The translations under genes and the position numbers were made by a program. 64,000 nucleotides of DNA from Meloidogyne chitwoodi. Lineage: Eukaryota > Nematoda > Chromadorea > Rhabditida > Meloidogynidae. The stretch is from NCBI GenBank assembly GCA_015183035.1, contig JACZZP010000015.1, positions 1,798,001 to 1,862,000 of the forward strand. Reading direction: 5' to 3'. Shown here in pieces: positions 1 through 10,373 of this stretch. The stretch's first letter is position 1, and each line of letters starts with the position of its first letter. The notes below the pieces were generated by a model. That model saw only the letters and a list, made by a program, of their open reading frames with translations, had not been told where the DNA came from and searched no databases.

Positions 1-88
1 AATTCTCCTAACGCCAAAAATGCAAGAGAAGGAAAGAAAAGAGCGAATTCTCTTTGCGGACAGGTAGACCGCCAACTGGACATTTACC
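1..88. mobile_element. right end of a MULE-like MITE, cut by the window edge
   Basis: This stretch matches the terminal part of the two complete elements at 12872-13421 and 16532-17085: the segment with CTCCTAACGCCAAAAATGC, then GCGAATTCTCTTTGCGG, ending in CATTTACC. Its other end and its target duplication lie outside the window, so only family membership can be claimed. It has no coding capacity. Confidence 0.8.
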
Positions 89-1130
89 ATTTAATAAATA
101 AATATTATTTTAAAATAAAAAAGTGTGTGTTTCAAAGAAATATGTGAAGAATAGAAAAAAAAAGATTATAATACTATTTATTTATTTAACAAAATGAACT
201 ACTTTTCTCTTAATTTTACCAACACTTATTTAATTTAATAAACAAAATCTTTCTTTTTTTATTAAATATACAATTACTTCAATTAGAGTAACAGATTAAC
301 TGCTTACGGTTATTTTGTTTAATACAACCATAAGAATGGATATTCTGGGAATTTCTGACTTTGTAACTTCATTTTTCTCTTCTCTTTTTCATTACCGTAA
401 TTTATTTGACGCTTGCTTGTGAAAAGAGAAATAAGGAATGATTTAACTATAATTTAATAAGCAATCCTATCAATTCAGGTGTGGTTAAGTGGTTAGCATG
501 TTGGTCAATAATTTAAATTGGATGAAGGTTCGATTCGTTTAAACGCACAATTAGTGAGAATTGGTTTGCTCATATTATTTTAGTTTCTCTTTCGTTTTCA
601 AATTTTTTAAATAAAATAAAATTAACATTTTCGCCTACGGCGCTAAAAGAAGTGAATTTTTGCTACTTAAGTGCTATAATTAAAAAAAAATTTGCGTGCG
701 GCGATTAAAAACTCCAAAATTTATGAAAATATTTCGGACCATACATTTTTGCTCAATCCGAAATGAGTAGCTAAAAGTTTTTGAAATTACTGAAGAGATG
801 TTGTATAGTTTTGAACCTTTTTTGATGACTAAACTTTTATTTTTCTTTTTCTTATTTTTTGGTTTTTTGGATATTTTAAAATTTAAAAATCTAACAGAAT
901 TTTTTTCTATTAATTTTAAAAATAGAAAATATGTAAAAAAAAGATATTTAGCTTTTAAAATTTATAAAATTTTGACTTTTTTGTGATAAAATAAACATTG
1001 AATTTAATTTTTACAATAATATTATTTATTCAAATATTTAAAAATAAATTTATTTAAGATTTTCTATCTTTTTTGTGTCCAAAATAATAAAATATTTTTA
1101 TATTTTATTTGTATTTAAAAATAATAAATA
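89..1130. other. AT-rich flank with effector-type duplicated sequence
   Basis: No gene is seen here. Bases about 115-250 resemble bases about 4440-4570, the 3' flank of the third Cys-rich gene, which suggests that another member of that family lies or lay just left of the window. Bases about 785-1130 (GAAGAGATGTTGTATAG, then GATGACTAAACTTTTATTTTTC) recur near 36690-37030 upstream of a truncated family member. They are therefore part of the duplicated 5' unit of this gene family. The short ORF at 798-986 is low complexity and is not called. Confidence 0.6.
479..548 (+). repeat. tRNA-like sequence, degenerate
   Basis: It has an A-box-like GTGGTTAAGTGGTTAGCAT and a B-box-like GGTTCGATTC. The outer seven bases GTGTGGT pair with the end AACGCAC at 6 of 7 positions, one a G-U, but no good T stem or anticodon stem forms. 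A tRNA pseudogene or tRNA-derived element is more likely than a working tRNA. Confidence 0.5.
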
Positions 1131-1134
1131 TTTA

Positions 1135-1147
1135 TATATAAATACCT
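1135..1147 (+). promoter_or_regulatory. TATA-like core promoter of Cys-rich gene 1
   Basis: The motif TATATATAAATACC followed by TTAA lies about 90 bp before the ATG. The same motif at nearly the same distance precedes the genes at 1929 and 3740 and the truncated copy at 37133, and weaker versions precede the genes at 6722, 22089 and 37744. The whole segment from here to the ATG is almost identical among the first three genes. Confidence 0.55.
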
Positions 1148-1227
1148 TAATTTAATTTATTTTTATTAATTATTATTTAATTTAAAAATACCCAAACAAT
1201 TATTAAATAAATTTAAAAATAAATTAA

Positions 1228-1512
1228 ATGTCTTCTTCAATTAATATTTTATTTTTTATTATTTTATTAAATATTATATTTATTAAATTTAATAATTGTC
1301 AATGTATTTCTAAAAATAATACTACATGTGACAACGATAAAAACAATTGCTGTAATGGTTTAACTTGCAAAAATACTAAAGTCAATGGAAAAGGTTTAGT
1401 ATTTCAATGCCATCAAGGTAAATGTCTTGAATATGGAAATAAATGTGTTGAAAATAAAGCTGAATGTTGTTATGGTTTAATTTGTAAAGAAGGAAAATGT
1501 GATTTCACCTAG
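1228..1512 (+). CDS. small secreted cysteine-rich protein, two knottin-like modules (copy 1)
   Basis: Intronless gene for 94 residues. The first 24 residues are a signal peptide: MSSS, a long Ile/Leu/Phe core, ending KFNNC. The mature part has two Cys modules of the form C-x6/7-C-x6-CC-x4-C followed by a further Cys, compatible with an inhibitor cystine knot. The CC is followed by NGL or YGL. The start is fixed by the identical leader in the neighbouring copies. In a plant parasite such a protein would be a candidate secreted effector, but the function is unknown and the knot is inferred from cysteine spacing only. It is the first of three tandem copies with near-identical upstream DNA. Confidence 0.85.
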   Translation: MSSSINILFFIILLNIIFIKFNNCQCISKNNTTCDNDKNNCCNGLTCKNTKVNGKGLVFQCHQGKCLEYGNKCVENKAECCYGLICKEGKCDFT

Positions 1513-1834
1513 TGGTGCTGTAAATTTTAGTTATTATCTCTAATATTCTTACTTTTTTTGTCGATATTTAAAAATTAAAAAATTTAATTTTTTTTTGAAT
1601 TTTAAAAAATCTAAAAAATTATTTATTTAGCTTTTAAAAATTATAAAATTTTCTTTCTTTTTTTTGATAAAATAAATTTTAATTTATTCTTTTAAATAAT
1701 TTTAAAAAATCTAAAAAATAAATGTTAATTTAGCTGTTATACGTTTAACAATTTTCTTTCTTTTTTGTCTAAAATTTTTTAAATTAAATAAAATATTTTT
1801 ATATTTTATTTGTGTTTAAAAATAATAAATATTT

Positions 1835-1847
1835 ATATATAAATACC
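1835..1847 (+). promoter_or_regulatory. TATA-like core promoter of Cys-rich gene 2
   Basis: TATATATAAATACC about 85-90 bp upstream of the ATG at 1929, inside a block nearly identical to that before the genes at 1228 and 3740. Confidence 0.55.
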
Positions 1848-1928
1848 TTAATTTAATTTATTTTTATTAAATATTATTTAATTTAAAAATACCCAAACAA
1901 TTATTAAATAAATTTAAAAATAAATTAA

Positions 1929-2225
1929 ATGTCTTCTTCAATTAATATTTTATTTTTTATTATTTTATTAAATATTATATTTATTAAATTTAATAATTGT
2001 GCTAATAAATGTGTAACTCAATATAATATATGTGATAATAACAATAAATGTTGTAATGGTTTAAATTGTAAAAGTAAATTTGTTAATGGAACTCATTACG
2101 AAAATGGATGTTATCAAGGTGATTGTATTAAAAAAGGAAATAAATGTGTTTTTGGTAATGCTGAATGTTGTTATGGTACAAATTGTTTTATTCCTGATTC
2201 TTCTGATGACTATCAATGTAATTGA
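1929..2225 (+). CDS. small secreted cysteine-rich protein, two knottin-like modules (copy 2)
   Basis: Intronless, 98 residues. Its 24-residue signal peptide is identical at the DNA level to that of the gene at 1228 except at the very end. The mature part begins ANKC and keeps the module C-x6-C-x5-CC-x4-C twice, with different residues between the cysteines. The conserved leader and divergent mature domain suggest duplication followed by diversification. A minisatellite starts just after the stop. The ORF at 2080-2268 is an out-of-frame shadow. Confidence 0.85.
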   Translation: MSSSINILFFIILLNIIFIKFNNCANKCVTQYNICDNNNKCCNGLNCKSKFVNGTHYENGCYQGDCIKKGNKCVFGNAECCYGTNCFIPDSSDDYQCN

Positions 2226-2242
2226 TCAGTTAATGGTATTTA

Positions 2243-2427
2243 TTTTCAACTTTATTTTCAAGTTTTAATTTCAAGTTTATTTTCAAGTTTTAATTTCAAG
2301 TTTATTTTCAAGTTTATTTTCAAGTTTTAATTTCAAGTTTATTTTCAAGTTTATTTTCAAGTTTTAATTTCAAGTTTATTTTCAAGTTTATTTTCAAGTT
2401 TTAATTTCAAGTTTATTTTCAAGTTCT
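2243..2427. repeat. 12/13-bp minisatellite
   Basis: Alternating units AAGTTTATTTTC and AAGTTTTAATTTC are repeated about 14 times directly downstream of Cys-rich gene 2. The repeat is AT-rich, has no coding sense, and appears to lie in the 3' UTR or 3' flank. Confidence 0.85.
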
Positions 2428-2439
2428 AAACCCCAATTT

Positions 2440-3640
2440 TAACTCACCCTAATCATTTCACTATAAAAACACCATAATTCACAAACTAAGAATGTGACAA
2501 TTTCCAAACAATTTCCCTCGCATCAAGTTTTATATATAGGATTTATTGATAACTAAATTAATTTAAAAAAATCTAAAAATAAACTTACTTTTATCATCAA
2601 AATCTCAAAATACCCCTATTTCAACGGAAAATGAGGGTATTTTGTTTAAAAAATATTTTTGGTCCCGTAAGGATTTTATTAATTTTTTATTTAATAATCA
2701 ACTGAAAGCCCTTTTACTAAAATAAATTTATAAAATGTTTTATAATATTATTTAAGAATTGTATGATAATTTAAATTTATCCAAAACTATTTTTTAATTT
2801 ATAATTTTTAAAATCTGACCTGAGAGAAAGTCAAAAAAAATTTAAATCATTAAAGGTAACTTTCCTTTAATCTCTCACATAATAAAAGTTGTTATATAAT
2901 AAATTTTTTTTAAATTTATATAGAAATTAAATAAACTTGTCATTTTTTAATAAAACTAATTCTAACTTTTAATTTCAATATTAATGGCTAATATATTTTC
3001 AACTATTAACGAATGAATAGAAATATTGCAAGAATAAAAACGTTATTGAAAATAATTACTGGGATATAATAATTATTATTATTGTCACCTCTCATTTCCG
3101 ATAGATTTAAAAAAAATTTTTATTAATAAATTAAATAATAAAATATTTGATCATTTTAATGATTATTCTAAAATAATACTAAAAATTTTTAAAATAATTT
3201 TAGTAATTATTTGTGGAGGATTTTTCTGTTAAAAGAGGAATTTTCCAAAAAAAAATATTTTAATCAGAGAGGAATAATATATTAATTATTTTAGTAGCTA
3301 TAAGTTTTTAATAATTATTGAAGAGAGGTTAGAGCTAATTTTTTTAATTTTCCCTTTTTTAGGGTTTTTTAGATATTTAATAAATTAAAAATTAAACAAA
3401 AAAAATTTTTTTTTTTAATTTAAAAATCTTAAAAAAATTTTTATTTGTTTAGATTTAAAAATTATAAAATTTTTAAGTCTTTTGTGTTAAAATAAACATT
3501 AAATTTATTTTTTATTTAAATATTATTTATTCAAATATTTAAAAATAAATTTATTTAACAATTTTCTATCTTTTTTGTGTCCAAAATAATCAAAAATTAA
3601 AATATTTTTATATTTTATTTGTATTTAAAAATAATAAATA
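2440..3640. other. AT-rich spacer between Cys-rich genes 2 and 3
   Basis: No gene is recognised. From about 3310 the sequence again resembles the duplicated 5' flank of the family (TATTGAAGAGAGGTTAGAG onwards). A short inverted repeat around CAAAATACCCC..GAGGGTATTTTG sits near 2605-2645. Confidence 0.5.
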
Positions 3641-3644
3641 TTAA

Positions 3645-3657
3645 TATATAAATACCT
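3645..3657 (+). promoter_or_regulatory. TATA-like core promoter of Cys-rich gene 3
   Basis: ATATATAAATACC about 85-95 bp before the ATG at 3740, in the same conserved block as in the two upstream copies. Confidence 0.55.
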
Positions 3658-3739
3658 TAATTTAATTTAATTTTATTAAATATTATTTAATTTAAAAAAT
3701 ACCCAAACAATTATTAAATAAATTTAAAAATAAATTAAA

Positions 3740-4168
3740 ATGTCTTCTTCAATTAATATTTTATTTTTTATTATTTTATTAAATATTATATTTATTAAAT
3801 TTAATAATTGTGCTAATAAATGTGTAACTAAAAATTTTACTTATTGTGACAATACTAATAGATTTAAATGCTGTCCTGGTTTAAATTGCAAAAGTACTTT
3901 AATTAATGGATTTGCTAATGGAAAGAGCGACTTAGGATATTATAATGATTATCGATGCTTTGCAGGTGATTGTCTTAAAGAAGGAGCTAAATGTAAATTT
4001 AGTGCAAATGTTCCTGGATGTTGTTTTGGTTTAAGATGTAAATTAAGTAGTTTAAAATGTGAAAAATGTAATAATTATGGTGTACCTACTGTTTTAGAAT
4101 CAGATTGTTGTTCGGGAAAACTTAACTATGTGACTTATCGAGGTTATGCTCAAATTCAATGTGTATAA
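3740..4168 (+). CDS. small secreted cysteine-rich protein, enlarged copy 3
   Basis: Intronless, 142 residues. The leader is identical to that of copies 1 and 2. The mature region is longer: module 1 is C-x8-C-x6-CC-PGLN-C with an insertion of about 15 residues, module 2 has CC-FGLR-C, and a third Cys-containing stretch ends QCV. The 3' flank (TTTGGCTATATTC, then TTTTACTCTCTCTTT) is related to the flank after the gene at 37744-38025, which ties the two loci together. It is a candidate secreted effector; no function can be assigned from sequence. Confidence 0.85.
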   Translation: MSSSINILFFIILLNIIFIKFNNCANKCVTKNFTYCDNTNRFKCCPGLNCKSTLINGFANGKSDLGYYNDYRCFAGDCLKEGAKCKFSANVPGCCFGLRCKLSSLKCEKCNNYGVPTVLESDCCSGKLNYVTYRGYAQIQCV

Positions 4169-4571
4169 TTTAATATTTCTAATTTTTAAAAATTTTATTT
4201 TATTTGGTCTTTTTAATTTTATTTTAAAAATTTGGCTATATTCTTTTATTTTATATAAACTTTTTTTTTAATTTTACTCTATCTATTTTAAATAAAAATA
4301 AACTTTTTTTTAATTTTACTCTCTCTTTTAAATAAATTATTTAATTAAATTAATATTTAATAATTAAAATTAAATATTAATTTAATTAAAAATAAAATAT
4401 AAATATTTTATAAATTAAATATTTAAATAAATAATATTTTAAAATAAGTGTGTTTGAAAGAAATGTCTGAAAAATATAAAATAGAAAAAAAGATTAAAAT
4501 ATATTTATTAATTTATTTAACAGCATTAACTTCTTTTTAATTTTACCACAATTAATTAATTTAATAAACTA

Positions 4572-5943
4572 GTTGTAAACAGTGATCGGCAAGTTCCAAA
4601 ATTTCCACGGAACTAGTTCCAGTTCCAGAACTTGTTTTTGAATTTTTGCAGTTTCCGGAACTGCATTTTTAATTTTCATAGTTCCAGTTCTGGGGCCTAT
4701 TTCAATATCCGCCAATTTCCAGAATTCTGGCGCCAACACGCCATTTTCGAGAAAAGCTGTTTTAATATACGCCAATTGGCAGAATTGGCATCCCAATTGC
4801 CAATATTTTTTTCTGGCATCCCATCGCCATCAAAGTAGTGATGGTTTTCCATCGCCAGAAAAGTCTGTTTCAATAAATAAAGTCTGTTTCTCAACTTTTC
4901 TGGAAAACCAATTTTTTTGATGGCATGTTGGCAATTGTTTAAATTTTGCATTTTTGACTAATTTTTGGTTTTTTCAGGATCACACAGGTTTTTCTTTTTA
5001 TTTTCAATAGGATTTTTCCTTAAAATTATTTTTTAATCTAAAATTTGGATCTTGTGGCAATCCTTCGGACTTGTGGTCCTATCGAAAAAATTAAATAATT
5101 CTGAAAACATGTTTCTAAGAGTAATTTGGGGCGCTGATCACGAATCTGAGGTCAGCTTTTGTCTATCACTTGATTTTATCTATGATTTTTAATCAAGTAC
5201 TTGATTTTTTGGAAAACGAAAAAAGACATTATTCGATTCGTCTCGTCGAGTTAGATCGATTGGTGGTACCACTCACGTTTTATAAAATTGACTATGAACC
5301 GAGTTACATGTGATTGAAACTCGTAAAACCCCAAATTTAAATAAGCGTCTGAAATAATGTCCATTTCTGAAAAATAAAAATATTAAATAAATTCTGACAT
5401 TAGATTTGAACTCAGCACCCTTGAAAACCACATATTAGACCCCTTTTACAAGTCTAAACTATAAGAATAAGATAAATGGCATCGTTCGCCGATGCTATTT
5501 TGTGCTGGCAACATGGCATGCCATTAATTGGCAATTGGAAAATATTGAAACAAAACCTGCCATTTTTCTCGAAAATGGCGTGCCAATTGCCAGATTTATT
5601 GATGGTTTCCCATCGCCATCGATGGCGATGGTAGTTGGCAATTGGAATTTATTGAAACAGAAAGCCGCCATTTCCCAATAAAAATATTGAAACAGACTTT
5701 TCTGGCGATGGGAAACCAACAGCCAATATTGGCGATGGCAAATGGCGGATATTGAAATAGGCCCCTGGAACTATTGTGGGGTGAGGAACTAGTTCCGGAC
5801 CAGTTCTAGTTCCGGAACTAGTTCTGGAACAAGTTCCAGTTCCAATAATCAACCAGTTCCATAGTTCCAGTTCCAGAAATTTGGTAGTTCCGCAATTCCA
5901 GTTCCGGAACTGGAACTGGAAGTTGCCGATCACTGGTTGTAAA
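4572..5943. mobile_element. non-autonomous hAT element with 8-bp target duplication
   Basis: The element proper is 4580-5935 (1356 bp). It begins CAGTGATCGGCAAGTTCC and ends GGAAGTTGCCGATCACTG, and is flanked on both sides by GTTGTAAA (4572-4579 and 5936-5943). CAGTG..CACTG ends with an 8-bp target duplication are the hAT signature. The terminal regions are rich in GGAACTAGTTCC/GTTCCAG palindromes. No transposase is present. A second inverted repeat (GGGGCCTATTTCAATATCCG near 4691, complement near 5745-5765) and a third (GGCGATGG/GTCTGTTTC blocks) are nested inside. All ORFs within it (4569-4951, 5495-5933) are read from these repeats. Confidence 0.9.
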
Positions 5944-6527
5944 TACTAGAGTTATTCACAGTAAGATAATACTGCGGTAAAAAATCGGTATTCCGTTACC
6001 GGAAAAACGCATATGAATAACTCAGTAAAGTATTAGGGACCTAATAATGACCTAAACTAGATTTTTCTTATTAATCTTTTTTTAAACTGAAAAAGGAACG
6101 TAACCGGGACCAATTCCTGTAATCACTAAATGAGACTCTAATTCCTTGACAAAATCGTTTGGACTTAAAAACTTTCATTTGGACTTTAAATGTTCGATTT
6201 AAGTGAATTAGAACCAAATTAAAATAAAAACATCAAATAAACATTTAATTAATTTCTACTCTTTATTATTTTTAAAAAATTAAATAATATTTATTATTTT
6301 ACTAAAAAATATAAAATTTAATTTCAAATGTCTCATTTTCAATTGTTAAAGAATAAATATAGATACCAAATTTTTAATTAAAAATTGAAAGAAAAAAAAG
6401 AAAATTAAGAAGACTAAAAAAGATTAATTAAATAGAGACATTTCCCCCCTTCTTTTTTAAATTATTTCCCTTAAATTTATTTTCAGTTCAATCATATATT
6501 TTGCTTTTTTAAAAAGAACACACCTTT
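5944..6527. other. intergenic, nothing recognised
   Basis: AT-rich spacer between the hAT element and the inverted Cys-rich gene. No coding or RNA feature is seen. Confidence 0.5.
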
Positions 6528-6722
6528 TCAATATTCTCTTGATTTACATCTATATCCACGATATTTATTCACATAATAACAAACAAAACGTGGACAGCAT
6601 TGATCATTGGACTTGTTGCATTCATCACCCTGAACTAAACATTGTTTATTACCATAATTAAATTGAACTAATATAAAAGTAATAAATAAAATAAAAAATA
6701 AAATATTAATTGAAGAAGACAT
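6528..6722 (-). CDS. small secreted cysteine-rich protein, single knottin-like module
   Basis: Intronless, 64 residues, on the opposite strand to copies 1-3. It shares the MSSSINILFF leader. The mature part has exactly six cysteines in the order C-x6-C-x6-CC-x4-C-x10-C, the simplest inhibitor-cystine-knot framework in the window. A TATAAATAT-like motif followed by ACCTTA lies about 70-85 bp upstream. This minimal copy is useful as the type member of the family. The secreted role is inferred from the leader; the fold is inferred from spacing. Confidence 0.82.
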   Translation of the reverse strand: MSSSINILFFILFITFILVQFNYGNKQCLVQGDECNKSNDQCCPRFVCYYVNKYRGYRCKSREY

Positions 6723-7403
6723 TTATTTAATTTAAATTAAAATTAATATTATTATTATTATTTAATTAAATTAAATATAATTTAACTAAAAGTAAGGTTA
6801 TATTTATATTAAATTAAATTAAATCTTTTTTTAATTAAATTAAATCTTTTATTAATTAAATTAAATTTTTATTTGTAAAATTAAAAAAAAAATGTTTAAA
6901 ATAAATATTTAATCGTGTTGGATTTTAATTAAAAAAAAAGAAAATTAGCTATATGCTTATTTAATAGTTAGGTAAAATTTTTAAATTTAATTTTGTTTGT
7001 GAACAAAATTAAATTTAAAAAGAGTGTTTAATTAAAATTAATAATTTAAATTTTTTAAATTCTTAAATTGTGTAAATAATTTTTAAATTTTATTTTTTTT
7101 GAATAAATCTCATGACAAAGAAACGTGGAATAAAGCTTTTTATTTGATAATTCTTAATTAATTTTTATTAAAAAAATAAAAAACTTTAAATATTCATCGA
7201 ATTATTAAACATACCGTTTATTAGTTAGACACATATTTTTCAGCAACAAATCGTCCATTTCAATTGTTTCTTAATTAGAACTGAAACGACTGTCTTTAAT
7301 GTCAAAAAATGTTTTTTAATTAAATATTTATCTTAATTTTGCTTTTATTTTTATAAAATTAGAAAATAAAATAAATCTTTTACAGCTTTTATAGATTTAA
7401 AAT
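6723..7403. other. divergent promoter region
   Basis: AT-rich spacer between the minus-strand Cys-rich gene and the plus-strand WDR4 gene. A short inverted repeat (TTTAAATTTAATTTTGT..ACAAAATTAAATTTAAA) lies near 6979-7020. Just before the WDR4 ATG, TTTTATAG/ATTTAAAAT looks like a splice acceptor 12-14 nt upstream, as expected for spliced-leader addition. Confidence 0.45.
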
Positions 7404-9745
7404 ATGGCTTCAATACATAAAATATCAGAAGAAGATTTATTTATAATTTGTTCAATTTCAAAAATTAATTTAATTGGACGTTCAGATTCTTTATTTAATT
7501 TTTCATCAATTTCATCATTTGATGTCGACAATTTTATAGAAAAAACTTTAATCAAAAAAAGCAAAACAGACGAAAACAAGGTTTATTTGTGTTTAAATTT
7601 ATTAATTTTATTTTTTTATTAAAATGCCAATACGGGTAAAATAAGACAAAATGCCCAATGACAAAAGGACAAAAGTTGAAGATTTACTAAAAGTCTGTGC
7701 CTAATAGCTTAGGATTAAATAACTTATTTTAAAAGTTTTTTGCTTTAATAAAAGAGGATTTGATGAGATATAAAATTACAAAAAATCAGAATTTCTGAAA
7801 TTTTTATAAGAAAGCTATGCTTAAAAAACTTGTATTTTCTGAAAAATTAAAGGTTTTTTAACCTTAACTTTTTTGTTTTTAATCCAAAAATTTTTTAATT
7901 TAATTCTTTTTGTAGCTAATTTAATTCTCTATTTAATAATGCAAAAAGATTTTTTAAATAGTTTTATTTATTTTTATTTAAAAGAAATAAATCAACTAAA
8001 ATATAGTGATTTTTAACTGGAAACCCGCTTATTTTATTTTAAAATTAAAAATAATTCTTTTTAATTTAGATTCTTTGTTCTGCTGTTTCAAATGATGGAA
8101 AACGTTTAGCTGTTGGTACAAGCTCTAAATTACTTTTAATATTCGATTTAAAATTTGATGGAGAATTTTCTCAACCTTTTTTCTGTGAATTAATTAAAGC
8201 ACCAACAAAGGTTTTTTAATTAATTTTTTTTTTTAATAATTTTTAGATTTGTTTTCTAAAAAATGAGACTGTTTTAGTGTCTAATAGGTTTGGGTCACTT
8301 TTCAAATTTGAAATTAAAGGTTTTCTAAATTTAATTATTTTTAAGTAATTTAATTTTCAACTGATGTGAAAATGTTGTATTTTTTTTTTAATTTTTGCTT
8401 TTTAAGCTTTAAATATTTAAATGATTCAATGCTAAATTTAAAACGATTTTTAACTTGAAAATTTTATTGAATATTTTTTTAATTAATTTATTTTATATTT
8501 ATTCTATTTATTTTAAAGAATCTAACATATCTGAAGGAATTGAATTACTTGGACATTTTTCAATGGTTTATTTAAATAAATAAATATATTTTTTTTAATA
8601 TTTTAATAAATTTTTAGCTTTTAAATTTTTGCATTTCTCCAGATGGAAAATTTGTTATAACAGCAGACAGAGACGAAAAAAGTTTTTTTTTTAATTTTAA
8701 TTAATTTATTTTTTATTTATTATTATTTTTAGTTCGTATTTCTCGATTTCCTCAAACTTTTGTTATTGAAGGATTTTGTGGGTATTTTTTAATAAAAAAA
8801 ATTTTAAAATTTTTTTTATTGAATTTTGAAAAAATTAAAATTTTTTAAAGGTCTTGGTCATACCTCATTTATTAATTCAATTGAATGTCTTGATAATACA
8901 AGATTAATTAGTGGAGGTTTTTTTAATAAATATTTTTATTTTAAATTAATTTTTTTTTTAAAAAAGGAGGTGATTCAATTATTCATTTATGGGATTTTCA
9001 TTCATTTAAATGCCTTTCCACGAGTGATAAAGTTGCTGAAACTGCGATTAGAAAAATTGGAACAGTTCAGATTTTTCAGGTTTTTTTTTAATTTAATGTC
9101 AAAATGTAAAATTTTCAAAATACCAAAAATCAAAATTTGACCTCTTTTAATTGTTTTTATTAACTTAAAAGACTTTAAATATTATTTTGAGTAAAATTTA
9201 TAAATTCCTCTCAATTGTGTATTTTGAACTTTTTACATTTTGAAAGAAAAAAATTTTTTTTCAAAATTTTTTTTAGCAAGACAAAATATTAGAAGGAATT
9301 ATTTGTTTACCTGATGAAAGTAATTTAATTTTATTATTTTATTTAACTGAAGAACAAAAACAAATAACTCAACTTTGTTCTTTTATTTGTCCAAATAAAG
9401 AAGAAAATTTTATTTTTGATTTTTGTGTTGATTTGAAGAATTTAATTATTTATTGTATTGGAAGGTTTGTTTCTTTTTTAATTTTTTTTAATTTTTTTAA
9501 GGCAAGGAATTTATTATTTTTCACCAAAAAATTTACTTTCAATTGGTGAAGTTTTAGAATTAAAACAAATTTTTATTAAATCAGAAGAAAATTGTTATTT
9601 AAAAAATCAATTAATTTTATCTGAGGATTTATTACCTTTAAAAACATTATTTAAAATTAAATTAGATGGAAGAAATGTGCAAAATTATAAAAATAACAAA
9701 GAAGAAAAATTGTTGAGTGAAAAAAAGAAGAAAATTGATAATTAA
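7404..9745 (+). CDS. wdr4: WDR4/Trm82, non-catalytic subunit of tRNA m7G46 methyltransferase
   Basis: Ten exons, approximately 7404-7580, 8070-8210, 8247-8319, 8519-8565, 8618-8681, 8733-8777, 8851-8916, 8967-9079, 9277-9464 and 9502-9745. The spliced product shows WD40 blades, with the family motif ITADRDEKIR followed by FCLGHTSFINSI and SGGGDSIIHLWDF, typical of WDR4/Trm82/Wuho. The known role is to stabilise METTL1/Trm8 for N7-methylation of G46 in tRNAs, in the nucleus. The C-terminus is lysine-rich (KKKKIDN), possibly a nuclear signal. The splice at 8777/8851 was chosen because it alone restores the conserved FCLGH. The ORF at 8826-9140 is intron read-through. Confidence 0.88.
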
Positions 9746-10373
9746 AAATTGATTTATTTTTTTTAAATAAATTATTTTGATGTGTTAGTAATTGTTTATT
9801 TATTTTTGGATTAAATTTAGTCCAAAATTTTGAATAAATGAAATATTATATGAGAGGGAATGCAAGATCATTTAAAACGCTTATGCTGGTAAATATATTT
9901 ATTAAAAGGAGGATGTGAATAAAGCCTTGGTAGCTCAGTGGGTAAGCGTTGCGCCTAGTAGTTAAGTAAGTTACAAGATTGAACCTTTGGACTAAATTCC
10001 GCAATAAAGGGATTGCATTTAAGCAAAAAAATAAATTTAATTGACTTTTAAAGTGTTCCTAAATCTTTCTAGCTCAAATTAATTAAAAGATTAAAATCTT
10101 GATTTTGTCCTACCTAAGTTTATCTAATTTTTAAAGGACTGAGAAAACTCAATTAAACACATTAAACAACAATTACATTTTATATATTTATTTGAACAAT
10201 TATACAGCAACAACAATATATACATACATAGCACATTAAAGAAATTACACAAATAACATTATGATACAAATATTATATAATTACAATAACAATATATTAA
10301 CCTATAAACAGATCATTTACACTAGTTTATGAATGTCTTTACTTTTTCACAACTCTTCTCACTTTTCTTCCTT
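9746..10373. other. intergenic with duplicated 3' flank of the downstream paralog
   Basis: No gene. Bases about 10040-10320 resemble bases about 13650-13950, so the tandem duplication that made the two paralogs at 10.4 and 14.0 kb included about 300 bp of 3' flank. A tRNA-like sequence sits at 9924-9993. Confidence 0.55.
9924..9993 (+). repeat. tRNA-like sequence, degenerate
   Basis: A good A box (GGTAGCTCAGTGGGTAAGCG) is followed by a weak B-box-like GATTGAACC. Acceptor and anticodon stems do not form, so it is not called a tRNA gene. Confidence 0.45.

Noticed and set aside
4569..5933. Four ORFs of 68-94 codons
   Set aside because: They lie in terminal and nested inverted repeats of the hAT element and encode no transposase motif.
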